From assembly GCA_911728455.2 (NCBI GenBank), contig OU452223.1:28839321-28903320 (forward strand): 64,000 nucleotides of DNA. Reading direction: 5' to 3'. Positions 44,712 through 55,717 of this stretch are shown piece by piece. The position numbers and the translations under genes are program-made. Every line of letters begins with the position of its first letter. Position 1 is the first letter of the stretch. Origin of the DNA: Marthasterias glacialis (Eukaryota > Echinodermata > Asteroidea > Forcipulatida > Asteriidae). A model generated the notes under the pieces. The model was given only the letters and a program-made list of their open reading frames with translations. It was not told where the DNA came from and made no database searches.

Positions 44712-45907
44712 CTGAAAAAGTAAAACGTTACAATAAAAAATGAACTTAGTTTTACAGGCGTGGAATAAAGAAACGAAAAAAGAAACAAAAACAGTTTATT
44801 TTGTTGACTAGGATTGCGCACTTTACACCAATCGATCTTCACAGTCAGTGCTATGAATCCTGTGTGACGAAGGCGCGATAAATGGCCAATGTCATTAATA
44901 TTTTTATTTACTATGTAAACTTTTTGCTTTCCATGGCGATATAAGTGAATCAAACCTTGAAGTTGGGACTAGTCTGGCCGGTAAACTTCGGTACGTAGCA
45001 AACTTGACACAATGAACTCGGCACCCACTCGGTACCAAGCCGAGTTTGCTTATAGTGTCAAAGTGACAGGCAATATTGTCCGGTCCCTTTGTATGAATAG
45101 TAAATGAGCTGCTTTTATTGTTTGTTTTTTTTATGTGCAGGAAACCTGATATATTACCACACCATTATGCTAAAAAAGACTTACATTATCGCAACACAGT
45201 TCCCAGAGTAAAACATTCATGTAATGTGTTGGCTGGTCAGTTTTCTTCTCCTTTTTGCACAAGCGCGGCTTTGTGGTAATTTCTTTGCCAACTCTGCCCA
45301 GCTCTCGATTGATAGCGTTGTCTACATAGCAGCGTGTTTTGGGTTCATTTGATCTGTGAAGCGGTGAGGACCCGAGAGGCTTTCCAACACGACCAAGGCG
45401 CCTGTTTAAGTAGTTATCCTTATAGGCCTTGAATTCACCCAATGAAGAACTGGACGCCGTAGACCCTTGACTTTTTGTAGATATAGACATGGACCCCAAA
45501 GTGGCACCAACTCGACCAACGTTTCGGTTGAAGGCGTTGTCTACGTAGGTAGTGTGGCTTGAAGCATCTGAAGCTCCTTTGGAAGATCGAGACTCGGGCA
45601 TTGAGCCTAATGGAGCACCAACTCGACCAACGTTTCGGTTGAAGGCGTTGTCTACGTAGGTAGTGTGGCTTGAAGCACCTGAAGCTCCTTGGGAAGATCG
45701 AGACACGGACATTGAGCCCAATGGAGCACCAACTCGACCTAAGCGTCGGTTTGAGGCATTATCTACGTAGGTACTGTGGCTGCTAGAAGAATAACTTGAT
45801 CCTCCACTATAAGATGACCTGGATACTGGCGCAGAGCCCATGGGGGCACCAACACGCCCCAGACTCCTGTTTTGGGCATTGTTAACATAAGTCCTTCCTC
45901 TTGGCAT
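43698..45907 (-). CDS. YVDN-repeat / non-RD TKL-like protein kinase (two coding exons)
   Basis: Minus-strand CDS: exon A 45907-45185 and exon B 44711-43698, 241 plus 337 residues. Residues 1-215 hold six YVDNxxNRxLGRVGxPLG repeats, starting at Y7, Y47, Y84, Y121, Y162 and Y194, with Ser-rich linkers. After an acidic linker (about 242-260), the kinase domain covers about 303-573: GHGGFG loop 313-318, VAVK lysine K333, alpha-C Glu E351, HCDIKSTN 424-431, DFG 447-449, APE 477-479, KRPT 560-563. All catalytic residues are present, but the HRD arginine is Cys, a non-RD kinase as in IRAK-type kinases. It resembles TKL kinases (MLK/RAF/plant-like) and should be an active soluble Ser/Thr or dual-specificity kinase. 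The function of the repeat domain is unknown. A further upstream exon is likely, at least for the 5' UTR. Confidence 0.88.
44712..45184 (-). other. Kinase intron (473 bases)
   Basis: Minus-strand donor GATAAT|GTAAGT and acceptor TTACTTTTTCAG|GAACC, phase 0. Nothing else is recognised in it. Confidence 0.82.
45185..45907 (-). CDS. Kinase exon A: six YVDNxxNRxLGRVG repeats
   Basis: The Met at 45907 begins MPRGRTYVNNAQNRSLGRVG. The exon closes at TGCGATAAT|GTAAGT (45185|45184) in phase 0, matching exon B. An acceptor TTTTGTTCTCAG at about 45929 lies 21 bases before the Met in the same open frame, so an upstream exon exists and coding could extend into it. Repeats 3 and 4 are almost identical in DNA. 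Confidence 0.82.
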
Positions 45908-45929
45908 AGTTGTGCTTTCAAGTTTAACC

Positions 45930-46388
45930 TGAGAACAAAAGGAATACGGAATAATTAAATACACCAATCTGAAGGTTTACTAATCATCAGTGAGCCAATA
46001 ACCCATTAAATAATTATTTAATACCCACGCTAAGCCTTAGTAATACTTTGTAAGGCTCTCGGAAACTGCTTTAGATCACATGATTGTTTGTTGAAATAGG
46101 GTACCGATATTGAAATGGAAAAACAGTAAGGCACATTTCCAGTAGAATGAGAACCTGTGTTTGGTAATGCTATTTCCACAACGGGGGATGGGGTGGTGGG
46201 ACTAAATACTAATGGTTGCAGCATGCTGTATGGTCTATTGACCCCTCGCACCAATGTCACGCAGCAACTGCTGTGTGCTCGCCCATAAGGGAAACAGCTC
46301 GTGAACGTGTAAACAATGCGTTTCTTATACTGCACACTTCACTGCATTCAGGTTGGCTCAGTGGTTTCTTTCTTTTGGTTTTCTTAAA
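45930..46388. other. Upstream flank of the kinase gene
   Basis: No exon is recognised between the splice acceptor at about 45929 and the minisatellite. A missing 5' exon may lie here or beyond the satellite. Short frames in either direction show no motif. Confidence 0.4.
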
Positions 46389-49101
46389 ACAACGATTGAC
46401 CACTCTCACAACTACGATGGACAACTCACAACTACAATTGACCACTGCTCCCACAACTATAATGAACAACTCACAACTACGATTGACCACTCCCACAACT
46501 ATGAATAACAACTCACAACTACGATTGACCACTCCCATAACTACGATAAAACAACTCACAACTACGATGGACAACTCACAACTACGATTGACCACTCCCA
46601 TAACTACTATGAACAACTCACAACTACAATTGACCACTCCCATAACTACGATTGACCACTCCCATAACTATGATGGACAACTCACAACTACGATTGACCA
46701 CTCCAATAACTACGATGGACAACTTATAACTACGACTGACCACTCCCCATAACTACGATGAACAACTCACAACTACGACTGACCACTCCCACAACTACGA
46801 TTGACCACTCCCATAACTACTATGGACAACTCACAACTACGATTGACCACTCCCATAACTACTATGAACAACTCACAACTACGATTGACCACTCCCACAA
46901 CTATGATGGACACTCACAACTACGATTGACCACTCCCAAAACTACGATGGACAACTCACAACTACGATTGACCACTCCCATAACTACTATGAACAACTCA
47001 CAACTACGATTGACCACTCCCATAACTACGATGGACAACTCACAACTACGATTGATCACTCCCATAACTACTATGAACAACTCACAACTACGACTGACCA
47101 CTCCCACAACTACGATTGACCACTCCCATAACTACGATGGACAACTCACAACTACGATTGATCACTCCCATAACTACTATGAACAACTCACAACTACGAT
47201 TGACCACTCCCACAACTATGATGGACACTCACAACTACGATTGACCACTCACAAAACTACGATGGACAACTCACAACTACGATTGACCACTCCCATAACT
47301 ACTATGAACAACTCACAACTACGATTGACCACTCCCATAACTACGATGGACAACTCACAACTACGATTGACCACTCCCATAACTACGATTGACCACTCCC
47401 ATAACTACGATGGACAACTCACAACTACGATTGACCACTCCCATAACTACGATGGACAACTCACAACTACGATTGATCACTCCCATAACTACTATGAACA
47501 ACTCACAACTACGATTTACCACTCCCACAACTATGATGGACAACTCACAAATATGATTGACCACTCCCATAACTTTGATTAACAACTCACAACTACGATT
47601 GACCACTCCCACAACTACGCTGAACAACTTACAACTACGATTGACCACTCCCATAACTTCGATGGACAACTCACAACTACGTTTGACCACTTCCATAACT
47701 TTGATGAACAACTCACAACTACGATTGACCACTCCCACAACTACGCTGAACAACTCACAACTACGATTGACCACTCCCATAACTACGATGGACAACTCAC
47801 AACTACGTTTGACCACTCCCACAACTACGATGAACAACTCACAACTACGATTAACCACTCCCACAACTACGATGGACAACTCACAACTACGATTGACCAC
47901 TAGCATAACTATGATGAACAACTTATAACTACGACTGACCACTCCCATAACTACGATGAACAACTCACAACTACTACTGACCACTCCCACAACTACGATT
48001 GACCACTCCCACAACTACTATGGACAACTCACAACTACGATTGACCACTCCCATAACTACTATGAACAACTCACAACTACGATTGACCACTCCCACAACT
48101 ATGATAGACACTCACAACTACGATTGACCACTCCCATAACTACGATGGACAACTCACAACTACGATTGACCACTCCCATAACTACTATGAACAACTCACA
48201 ACTACGATTGACCACTCCCATAACTACGATGGACAACTCACAACTACGATTGATCACACCCATAACTACTATGAACAACTCACAACTACGATTTACCACT
48301 CCCACAACTATGATGGACAACTCACAAATACGATTGACCACTCCCATAACTTTGATTAACAACTCACAACTACGATTGACCACTCCCACAACTACTCTGA
48401 ACAACTTACAACTACGATTGACCACTCCCATAACTTCGATGGACAACTCACAACTACGTTTGACCACTTCCATAACTTTGATGAACAACTCACAACTACG
48501 ATTGACCACTCCCACAACTACGCTGAACAACTCACAACTACGATTGACCACTCCCATAACTACGATGGACAACTCACAACTACGTTTGACCACTCCCACA
48601 ACTACGATGAACAACTCAACTACGATTGACCACTCCCACAACTACGATGGACAGCTCACAACTACGATTGACCACTCGCATAACTTTGATGAACAACTCA
48701 CAACTACGATTGACCACTCCCACAACTACGCTGAACAACTCACAACTACGATTGACCACTCCCATAACTACGATGAACAACTCACAACTACGATTGACCA
48801 CTCCCATAACTACGATGAACAACTCACAACTACGATTGACCACTCCCACAACTATGATGGACAACTCACAACTACGATTGACCACTCCCATAACTTTGAT
48901 GAACAACTCACAACTACGATTGACCACTCCCACAACTACGCTGAACAACTTACAACTACGATTGACCACTCCCATAACTACGATGGACAATTACAACTAC
49001 GTTGACCACTCCCACAACTACGATGAACAACTCACAACTACGATTGACCACTCCCATAACTATGATGAACAACTTACAACTACGATTGACCACTCCCACA
49101 A
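46389..49101. repeat. 42-bp minisatellite, about 2.7 kb
   Basis: A tandem array of a 42-bp unit, read as AACTCACAACTACGATTGAC, CACTCCCATAACTACGATGA and AC. Roughly 64 units. The period is a multiple of three and the unit lacks stops in several frames, so long frames exist on both strands (up to 349 codons), all repetitive. Shared rare variants (for example GATGGACACTCAC at about 46905 and 47220, GATAGACACTCAC at about 48103) show larger blocks were duplicated as well. Confidence 0.95.
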
Positions 49102-49211
49102 CGGATTTTGTCGTTCACTGCCTCACCTGAAAGCTTGTTTTACTCCCTGGACTCATAAATATTGGATTCTTATGGTTAAAGTATTTGTTCAAGCAGCATG
49201 TACAACCACGG

Positions 49212-49943
49212 ACATGGTCACTGATAAAAACCAACTTGTATTATGTATACCTGAGCGTTGTGCACAACTTGGTGTAATTCAAGGTGTAAGCTAAGAGTAA
49301 ATGTTATTGCGTGACAATAGTGGGTATTTTTTGCGGAAAATCCCAAGATGAGAAATAATCATACTTGAATTCTAGGTGAACCGTACTCTGAACAAGACCT
49401 TTGTTTATACAATGTTTACAAATAGACTGATATTTTTATTTCAGCTCCTTTCCAGTTCACTGCACATGTTTTAATATGAGAAATATCATATTTTGTATCG
49501 TAAATTCCACACAAAGCCAAACATTATAAGAGATGACATCCTTTCTTAATATTGACAATTAAATATTGTCAGATCCTGACAATAACACATTTGTTTCTGT
49601 TTAACTAACTATTACTACCGTAATCGTTGACGCATTTTTTTCGGATTCTGACAATAACTCAGTTGTATCTTAATAAACCACTACTGTTGCGCGCTCTGAA
49701 CCTTGTTTGCCTTGCCATGGGAGTGAATTATGTCATGTCACCAATCAAACATGTTTTGTTACATATTCATAAGTATCGAAACATTATTCGGTGTTTTTTT
49801 TTATTTATACATAAGTGGGAAAACCCCAGATGAGAAATACGTTATGTAGCGTGTAATAACAACATTTAACATGACTGAATGACCGCGGATAAAGTTAAAG
49901 CTATGAACATTGGACAAACACAGTTTTCGTGTTTTTATTCTAG
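49212..49943. repeat. 732-bp dispersed duplication, copy 1
   Basis: From ACATGGTCACTGATAAAAAC to GTTTTTATTCTAG this segment matches 51211-51942 in the same orientation with only scattered single-base and homopolymer differences. It starts about 110 bases after the minisatellite. No coding or transposon signature; one short frame (49627-49833) is not convincing. Confidence 0.9.
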
Positions 49944-51150
49944 CGGCTTGCACAGAATTCACTATGTTCAGATTTTAGTATTATAAAAGGCGTATGAATA
50001 TCAGGAGATAAATATTGATATCTGGCTCTTTCCCACGCAAACTGGAACATTATAAGTGATTAATTTTTGGACTGGTAATAATAAATTCAACTGAACTTAA
50101 TTACGTTTCATGCTTTCATCTTCAAGCTGAACAGTTTGTATCAGTTCTTCTCGCACTGTAGGTTCCCATGATCATGATGGCGTGAATTGTCGACTATAAT
50201 TTACAATAGCTGGGTGAAGTGTGTCTTTTGGAAAGTTTTAGGTCTCATTACCGAGTGGTTTGGTTGAGTTGCAGGGTTTCTGCCAGTCACCACAGTCATA
50301 TCCAACAGAATGGAATAACCATGAGATTCAAATGCTCTGAACTCATTAACATCTCCTCTTTTTCTTCAAGCATTTCATCACATTGGATCAACTCTGTCAG
50401 AATTTGTATCAAGAAAATCAGTTTCTGCTGAATTGAAGGCATTTTGCTGACTACTAAAGATCCTGATCAACTGGAGGTCATTTGATGTGCATAAGCAATC
50501 ATTAAATGTTTACTGAATAGGGCCTCTGCATGACCCATGTTTAGCACTATGGTGATAATAAATTAATAGGAGTAGCCTAATTATAAAATAATAATCCCAT
50601 TAAACATTTAGCGGTACAAAATAACGACAATAGATTTGTTTATGTGTATGTATAGTCATGTGTCAAGAATCTCTGTAACAGTGACTAACATTGTAATAGG
50701 CAAGCTGGCATGTCCACACACACGGATTTGGCATAGGCCTATACTTCAAATGACCCAAATTATAATAAAGAAGTCAATAAAATAAACAAAGCTATAAAGC
50801 CAATGTGTAAAGAATTTGAACCATTTTTACAGTTTCTAGATAACCATGTATCTAATAGTCAGCAGACTTTATGATTCCATGAACGTTTGCTCAGGACGTT
50901 CAAACGGAAAGGCTGCAAAATCCACGAAAGAGCCAAAAGAGTACAAAACATATAAGAATGCGGATACAATTAATATTGCAGTGTGAATGCAATAGATAAA
51001 TTCCCGCCATTTTGCTGGTAATAATCTACTTTTACACCAACTCCCTCCCTGGTGGCCGAAAGACGATTACAAACGGACCTGCCATTAGATATTGTAGCTA
51101 CTGTGCCGGAATAGTCTGACATGGTAACTATGAGTTTTATTGATTCAGGC
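49944..51150. other. Spacer between duplicated segments
   Basis: No gene or known repeat is recognised. Short frames at about 50219-50431 and 50970-51167 have no recognisable motif. Confidence 0.5.
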
Positions 51151-51995
51151 AAAAATGAGAAGTACAAATAAAAATACTATCAGGCAAAAATGAGAAATAC
51201 AAATAAAAATACATGGTCACTGATAAAAACCAACTTGTATTATGTATACCTGAGCGTTGTGCACAACTTGGTGTAATTCAAGGTGTAAGCTAAGAGTAAA
51301 TGTTATTGCGTGACAATAGTGGGTATTTTTTGCGGAAAATCCCAAGATGAGAAATAATCATACTTGAATTCTAGGTGAACCGTACTCTGAACAAGACCTT
51401 AGTTTATACAATGTTTACAAATAGACTGATATTTTTATTTCAGCTCCTTTCCAGTTCACTGCACATGTTTTAATATGAGAAATATCATATTTTGTATCGT
51501 AAATTCCACACAAAGCCAAACATTATAAGAGATGACATCCTTTCTTAATATTGACAATTAAATATTGTCAGATCCTGACAATAACACATTTGTTTCTGTT
51601 TAACTAACTATTACTACCGTAATCGTTGACGCATTTTTTCGGATTCTGACAATAACTCAGTTGTATCTTAATAAACCACTACTGTTGCGCGCTCTGAACC
51701 TTGTTTGCCTTGCCATGAGAGTGAATTATGTCATGTCACCAATCAAACATGTTTTGTTACATATTCATAAGTATCGAAACATTATTCGGTGTTTTTTTTT
51801 TACTTATACATAAGTGGGAAAACCCCAGATGAGAAATACGTTATGTAGCGTGTAATAACAACATTTAACATGACTGAATGACCGCGGATAAAGTTAAAGC
51901 TATGAACATTGGACAAACACAATTTTCGTGTTTTTATTCTAGTACAAATAAAAATACTATCAGGCAAAAATGAGAAATACAAATAAAAATACTAA
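51145..51995. repeat. 732-bp duplication copy 2 inside a 36-bp repeat cluster
   Basis: Copy 2 (51211-51942) is bordered on both sides by units built from CAGGCAAAAATGAGAAATAC and AAATAAAAATACTAT (about 51145-51210 and 51943-51995). The duplicated block thus interrupts, or was captured within, a short tandem repeat. Copy 1 lacks these flanks. Confidence 0.85.
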
Positions 51996-52044
51996 TTAAA
52001 AAAAGTAAAATTAAATAAGAAACTAGGCAACGTTAAATAAATCT

Positions 52045-52450
52045 CCATATTAATAATGAAATTTATTGAGTGTCCCACGTTAATGTAACCCCGAGACGCT
52101 TCACAGCAATAAAAATCCAAAACCTTTTTAAGGAAGACATTTAGAATTAGGTAAAATACACCGATTATAAGACAATAGAATTTGTTAAAATACGTAAGGA
52201 CACTAAAATGCATCAGCCCGAATCAAAAATAATAAAGGGTCACAAATTTCAGCAGAGTTAAAAAATAGTGCAAAAGATAAACATATTGGAAATTGTTTAC
52301 ATGAACTGGTAAGTTTAGACGAGGTAAAGGTATGTTTTCAAAGCCCCGCAAGTTGAATAATGTTCAGGGAGACTGTTCCAAGCCTTTGGTTCTTCGATTG
52401 AAAAGGTTCTATCTCCATAGCTGAACCATGATACATGGGATGCAACAGGA
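52045..52450 (-). mobile_element. LINE 3' fragment (CR1/L2 group)
   Basis: On the minus strand, about 52450-52310 reads SYGDRTFSIEEPKAWNSLPE then ALKTYL, equivalent to the SF-x-x-AAPRLWNSLP ... LKTHLF end of CR1/L2 ORF2. It is followed by a 3' tail including CACTCAATAAATTTCATTAT. Only the last part of the element remains. Confidence 0.65.
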
Positions 52451-53194
52451 ATCTGGAAAAGTCCTTTGGTGCTATCTTAAGGATCATAAAGGAACATATC
52501 AGACAAGAAGATCACTAATGTAGATAGGAGCCATAGAAAGTAAGTAGTAGGCCGTGTCAGTCTCACGTTTATTCGGACAGTTTTGGAGAAAGCTTCGGTT
52601 ACAATGAACTTTTTTTAAGGAAACAAAATCTACTTCCGTCTCGTCGTGCAGTCAGATTTTGTATCAACAAAAAGAGCTATTAAATCCAAGATGAACCAGG
52701 TAGTATGAATTGATATCAACAACTTACGGTTAGAATGCTCCGCACTAGTGATTGATCACAACGATTGTTGGTTGATTTTAGTCACCACCGTTTGGTTGGG
52801 ACTCGATAACTAATCCTCATGCAAATCCAAGCTACAGAGACTCCAGGCTGCAAATGAAACTACTCTTCACAAACAGAATATAATTATACGTCTCCACTGT
52901 ACGGAAATTACCACTGCACGCATTACTCCAGATTTTGCCTACCAACAGCGGGCGCTATCCATGCATCGTTTTTACAATAATTATTCGCTTCTCTTCAATG
53001 ACCACGATCAACGATCAATTCTGCCATCGCAGGTGTTTTATTTAGGATGTCCCCAAAGTATAGACAATCACACAACGCTCCCATAACCACTTAGTCAGTG
53101 GCCATTAGTTTCAATCTGACTCATTTCTTCTGTTTTTATCCTTAATTTCAACCTTCGTTTCAACCTAGTTTCAACCTTGATACTTCTCTATACC
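52451..53194. other. Non-coding stretch
   Basis: No gene is supported. It may contain more eroded transposon sequence; nothing is diagnostic. Confidence 0.4.
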
Positions 53195-53354
53195 CAGTGG
53201 CGAATCTAGGGTAAATTTTTAGGGGGACACAAGGGGGTACACCTCTCTAGGTGGCACTTCAATTAAACTGTTCACTTTCCCGACCAAGCCGCTTTTCAGC
53301 GCACTAGTTATGCAGTTTACCCCCCGTGTCCCCTCCCCAGTAATTACGCCACTA
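53195..53354. mobile_element. Candidate hAT-type MITE, diverged
   Basis: CAGTGGCGAATCTA on the left and TAATTACGCCACTA on the right are imperfect inverted ends. The flanks TCTATACC and CCCATACC agree at 6 of 8 positions. The interior is non-coding. Confidence 0.5.
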
Positions 53355-55717
53355 CCCATACCAAACCTCAGGCGAGAAGAAACAATGTCCCCGAATTTAA
53401 TCATTTTTGAAAAAAAAAAAACACAGGCACATTCCCTACTCTATTACAACATTCTTTTTGCCTTGTATTTTTTTTCTACATCTCCCTTCAGGGGTTCCGT
53501 AATTTTGTGCCGCTTTCATAATAATTGTGTATCGTTCTTATCCGTTTTAATGTTTATAAAATGATGATATTTCTTGAGTTTCAAATGCTCATGTCCAAAC
53601 AACTACATTAACAATGTACACACGTACATTAACGATTTACAAACGATACACATGAACATGAACGATACACAAACGTTCATCACTTAGTAAGTTTTGAAAC
53701 GAGGAAGTAATTGTATGACTATATTGGACCCTTCTTATCAGTCTTGGTGATTACAAAACGATATACAATACAGTTCTTTAATTTCAAATGTCCAACGTTC
53801 AAGAGCTGATGACTTGCCGATTGAGCCATGTCCTTGCTCTATGGTTGAACTCCGTGAACTCAACACGAACATACATGTTGTACATGTCTATGTACATGTA
53901 CATGTAATACATACATGTACTGCGTGTTTGGGTGAGTGAACACCGGCGGCCGTGGCCGTGACCTGTTTCACAGCTCAAACAGGTTAAAATAGTCATGAAT
54001 ATTCATTCAATTGCTTATTGTTCTGATTGGCCAAACCTGCTTAAAACGAAAGCCCCTGTATCTACAGTTCCTGGTGTCAGAGACACTTTTTTTTCGTTAC
54101 AGAAACAAGTAAGCTTTCTAAATTCCCCAACATTCAACAGTCAAATGAAGTAATTCAATTTCAACATCAGCTTAGCTTTCACTGGTCAAATACATTTATT
54201 TAAATTCAATAGGTGGCAAGATAATTTAATTTCACAGCCAAAAGCAATCAGTTATTAATAAATAGCAGAAATTCAACTGAAGAATGATGAAAATGTAGTC
54301 TTGAATGTCTATAAATGAAATAAAATGATTACAATGATCCTGAATGGAAAGAAAACAAACGAAATTGAATGCATTTAGTACATTGACTGCTTAGAGTGGT
54401 GTAGTAATCCCCGGAGCAGCCTATCTTCACGAGGCGAAACCGAGGGAAGACAGTCTGCTCCTAATGACCACCGAGAGTGACACGCCACGAGATAAAGCTG
54501 TCAATTTGCTTTATAACACCTCTCCCGTTGATAATTATCTGTATACCTTAATCAAATTAATTCACGCAATACTTTTATTCATAAAAACTGTAACATTGTA
54601 TAAATTATCGACGTATCATGCATTATGTACCGAGCTTTGACAAAATAAGAAGGGTACCGAACTAGTATTATTACCTTCGTTCCCATACCAATTTGAATTG
54701 CACACATTATTTCATTGCACTGGGTTCGAGGTTGATACACAGCTCATCCAAAACAATGCTTGAAGTCAATGCAGTCGGGGAACCAGGGTATCAAATTTTT
54801 AGTACATTGGTTGCTTGGCTATCGTTGACTAGTTCGTTTGGTCGATGTACAATTTTACAATAGAAAATATACGCAACACCACGTGACACGCGCGGCTCTT
54901 GGCCAATCAACGGATAGAAAATGGCTATGGACGAAACTGTTGAAGATTGAGGGTACGTGGGCGTCGTCTTCCCAAGATAATTTATCTGGGGATGATGACA
55001 TCCTGTAAGAATGCTGTCGACTTCCCGTGATAATGCATCTCAAGATGTCGACATCTTAAGATTAAAAAAAGGATTTATCTTCCCAAGATGCTTTCTCTTG
55101 AGACGATGACATCCTGAATGTAGGTTTTCGACTTCCTGACATAAAGTTTATTGGGATAAAGTATATGTGGAAGACAACATCCTACTTTCAGCATGTCGAC
55201 ATGCCGAGATAATTATGTCGGGAAGACGACATCCTACTTTCAGAATTTTGTCATCCCGAAGTAAAAATTCTTGGGAAGACGACATCCTACTTTCAGAATT
55301 TTGTCATCGCGAGATAATTTATCTCGGGATGTCGTCATCTTATTCTTATCTTAGAATCTCAACAAGTCGGACGGCACTTCCACAGCTCACTATAGTTTCG
55401 AACTCGTGAGATCAAAACTACTACTTTTCCTCATATCTCAACAATTATATCATTCCGGCAAAAAATGTTTCGAGTGAAGTTTTCCACTTTGACTGTTTGT
55501 ATACCAAAATCTGTGAGCATTATGTTTTCCGTCTTACCAGTGGGTGCACACTCTAGACTTAGATTCATCTGTGTGTTTTTATAAAAAAAAAAAAAAAATT
55601 AAAGATGGGTTTAACTTCTTCATGTTTAAATAATAAGTTTATAGTTGGATGAGTATATAAATGTAGTAGATACTGAAGTTGCTGGAGTGTCAGAGTTTTA
55701 GAAATAGTAATAAATAA
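53355..55717. other. Intergenic region with palindromic repeats
   Basis: No gene recognised. Contains ACATGT-rich sequence (about 53870-53930) and a degenerate tandem/palindromic repeat (54955-55345). Both strands were scanned for open frames and none has a domain motif. Confidence 0.5.
54955..55345. repeat. Degenerate palindromic tandem repeat (GACGACATCCT/ATAATTTATCTC)
   Basis: About six diverged units of 50-60 bases alternate GGGAAGACGACATCCTACTT with TTTTGTCATCCCGA-type and GAGATAATTTATCTCGGGAT segments, many of them self-complementary. The two units at about 55219 and 55277 are nearly identical. Confidence 0.7.

Noticed and set aside
44364..44723. 119-codon plus-strand frame opposite the kinase
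   Set aside because: Lies fully antisense to kinase exon B, including the conserved glycine loop; no independent motif.
46216..49294. Long open frames (up to 349 codons) on both strands with NSQLRLTTPITTM- or VVNRSCELSIVVMG-like repeats
   Set aside because: They arise because the 42-bp satellite period is divisible by three. The same units are open on both strands, frames break at unit indels, and there is no sign of codon constraint.
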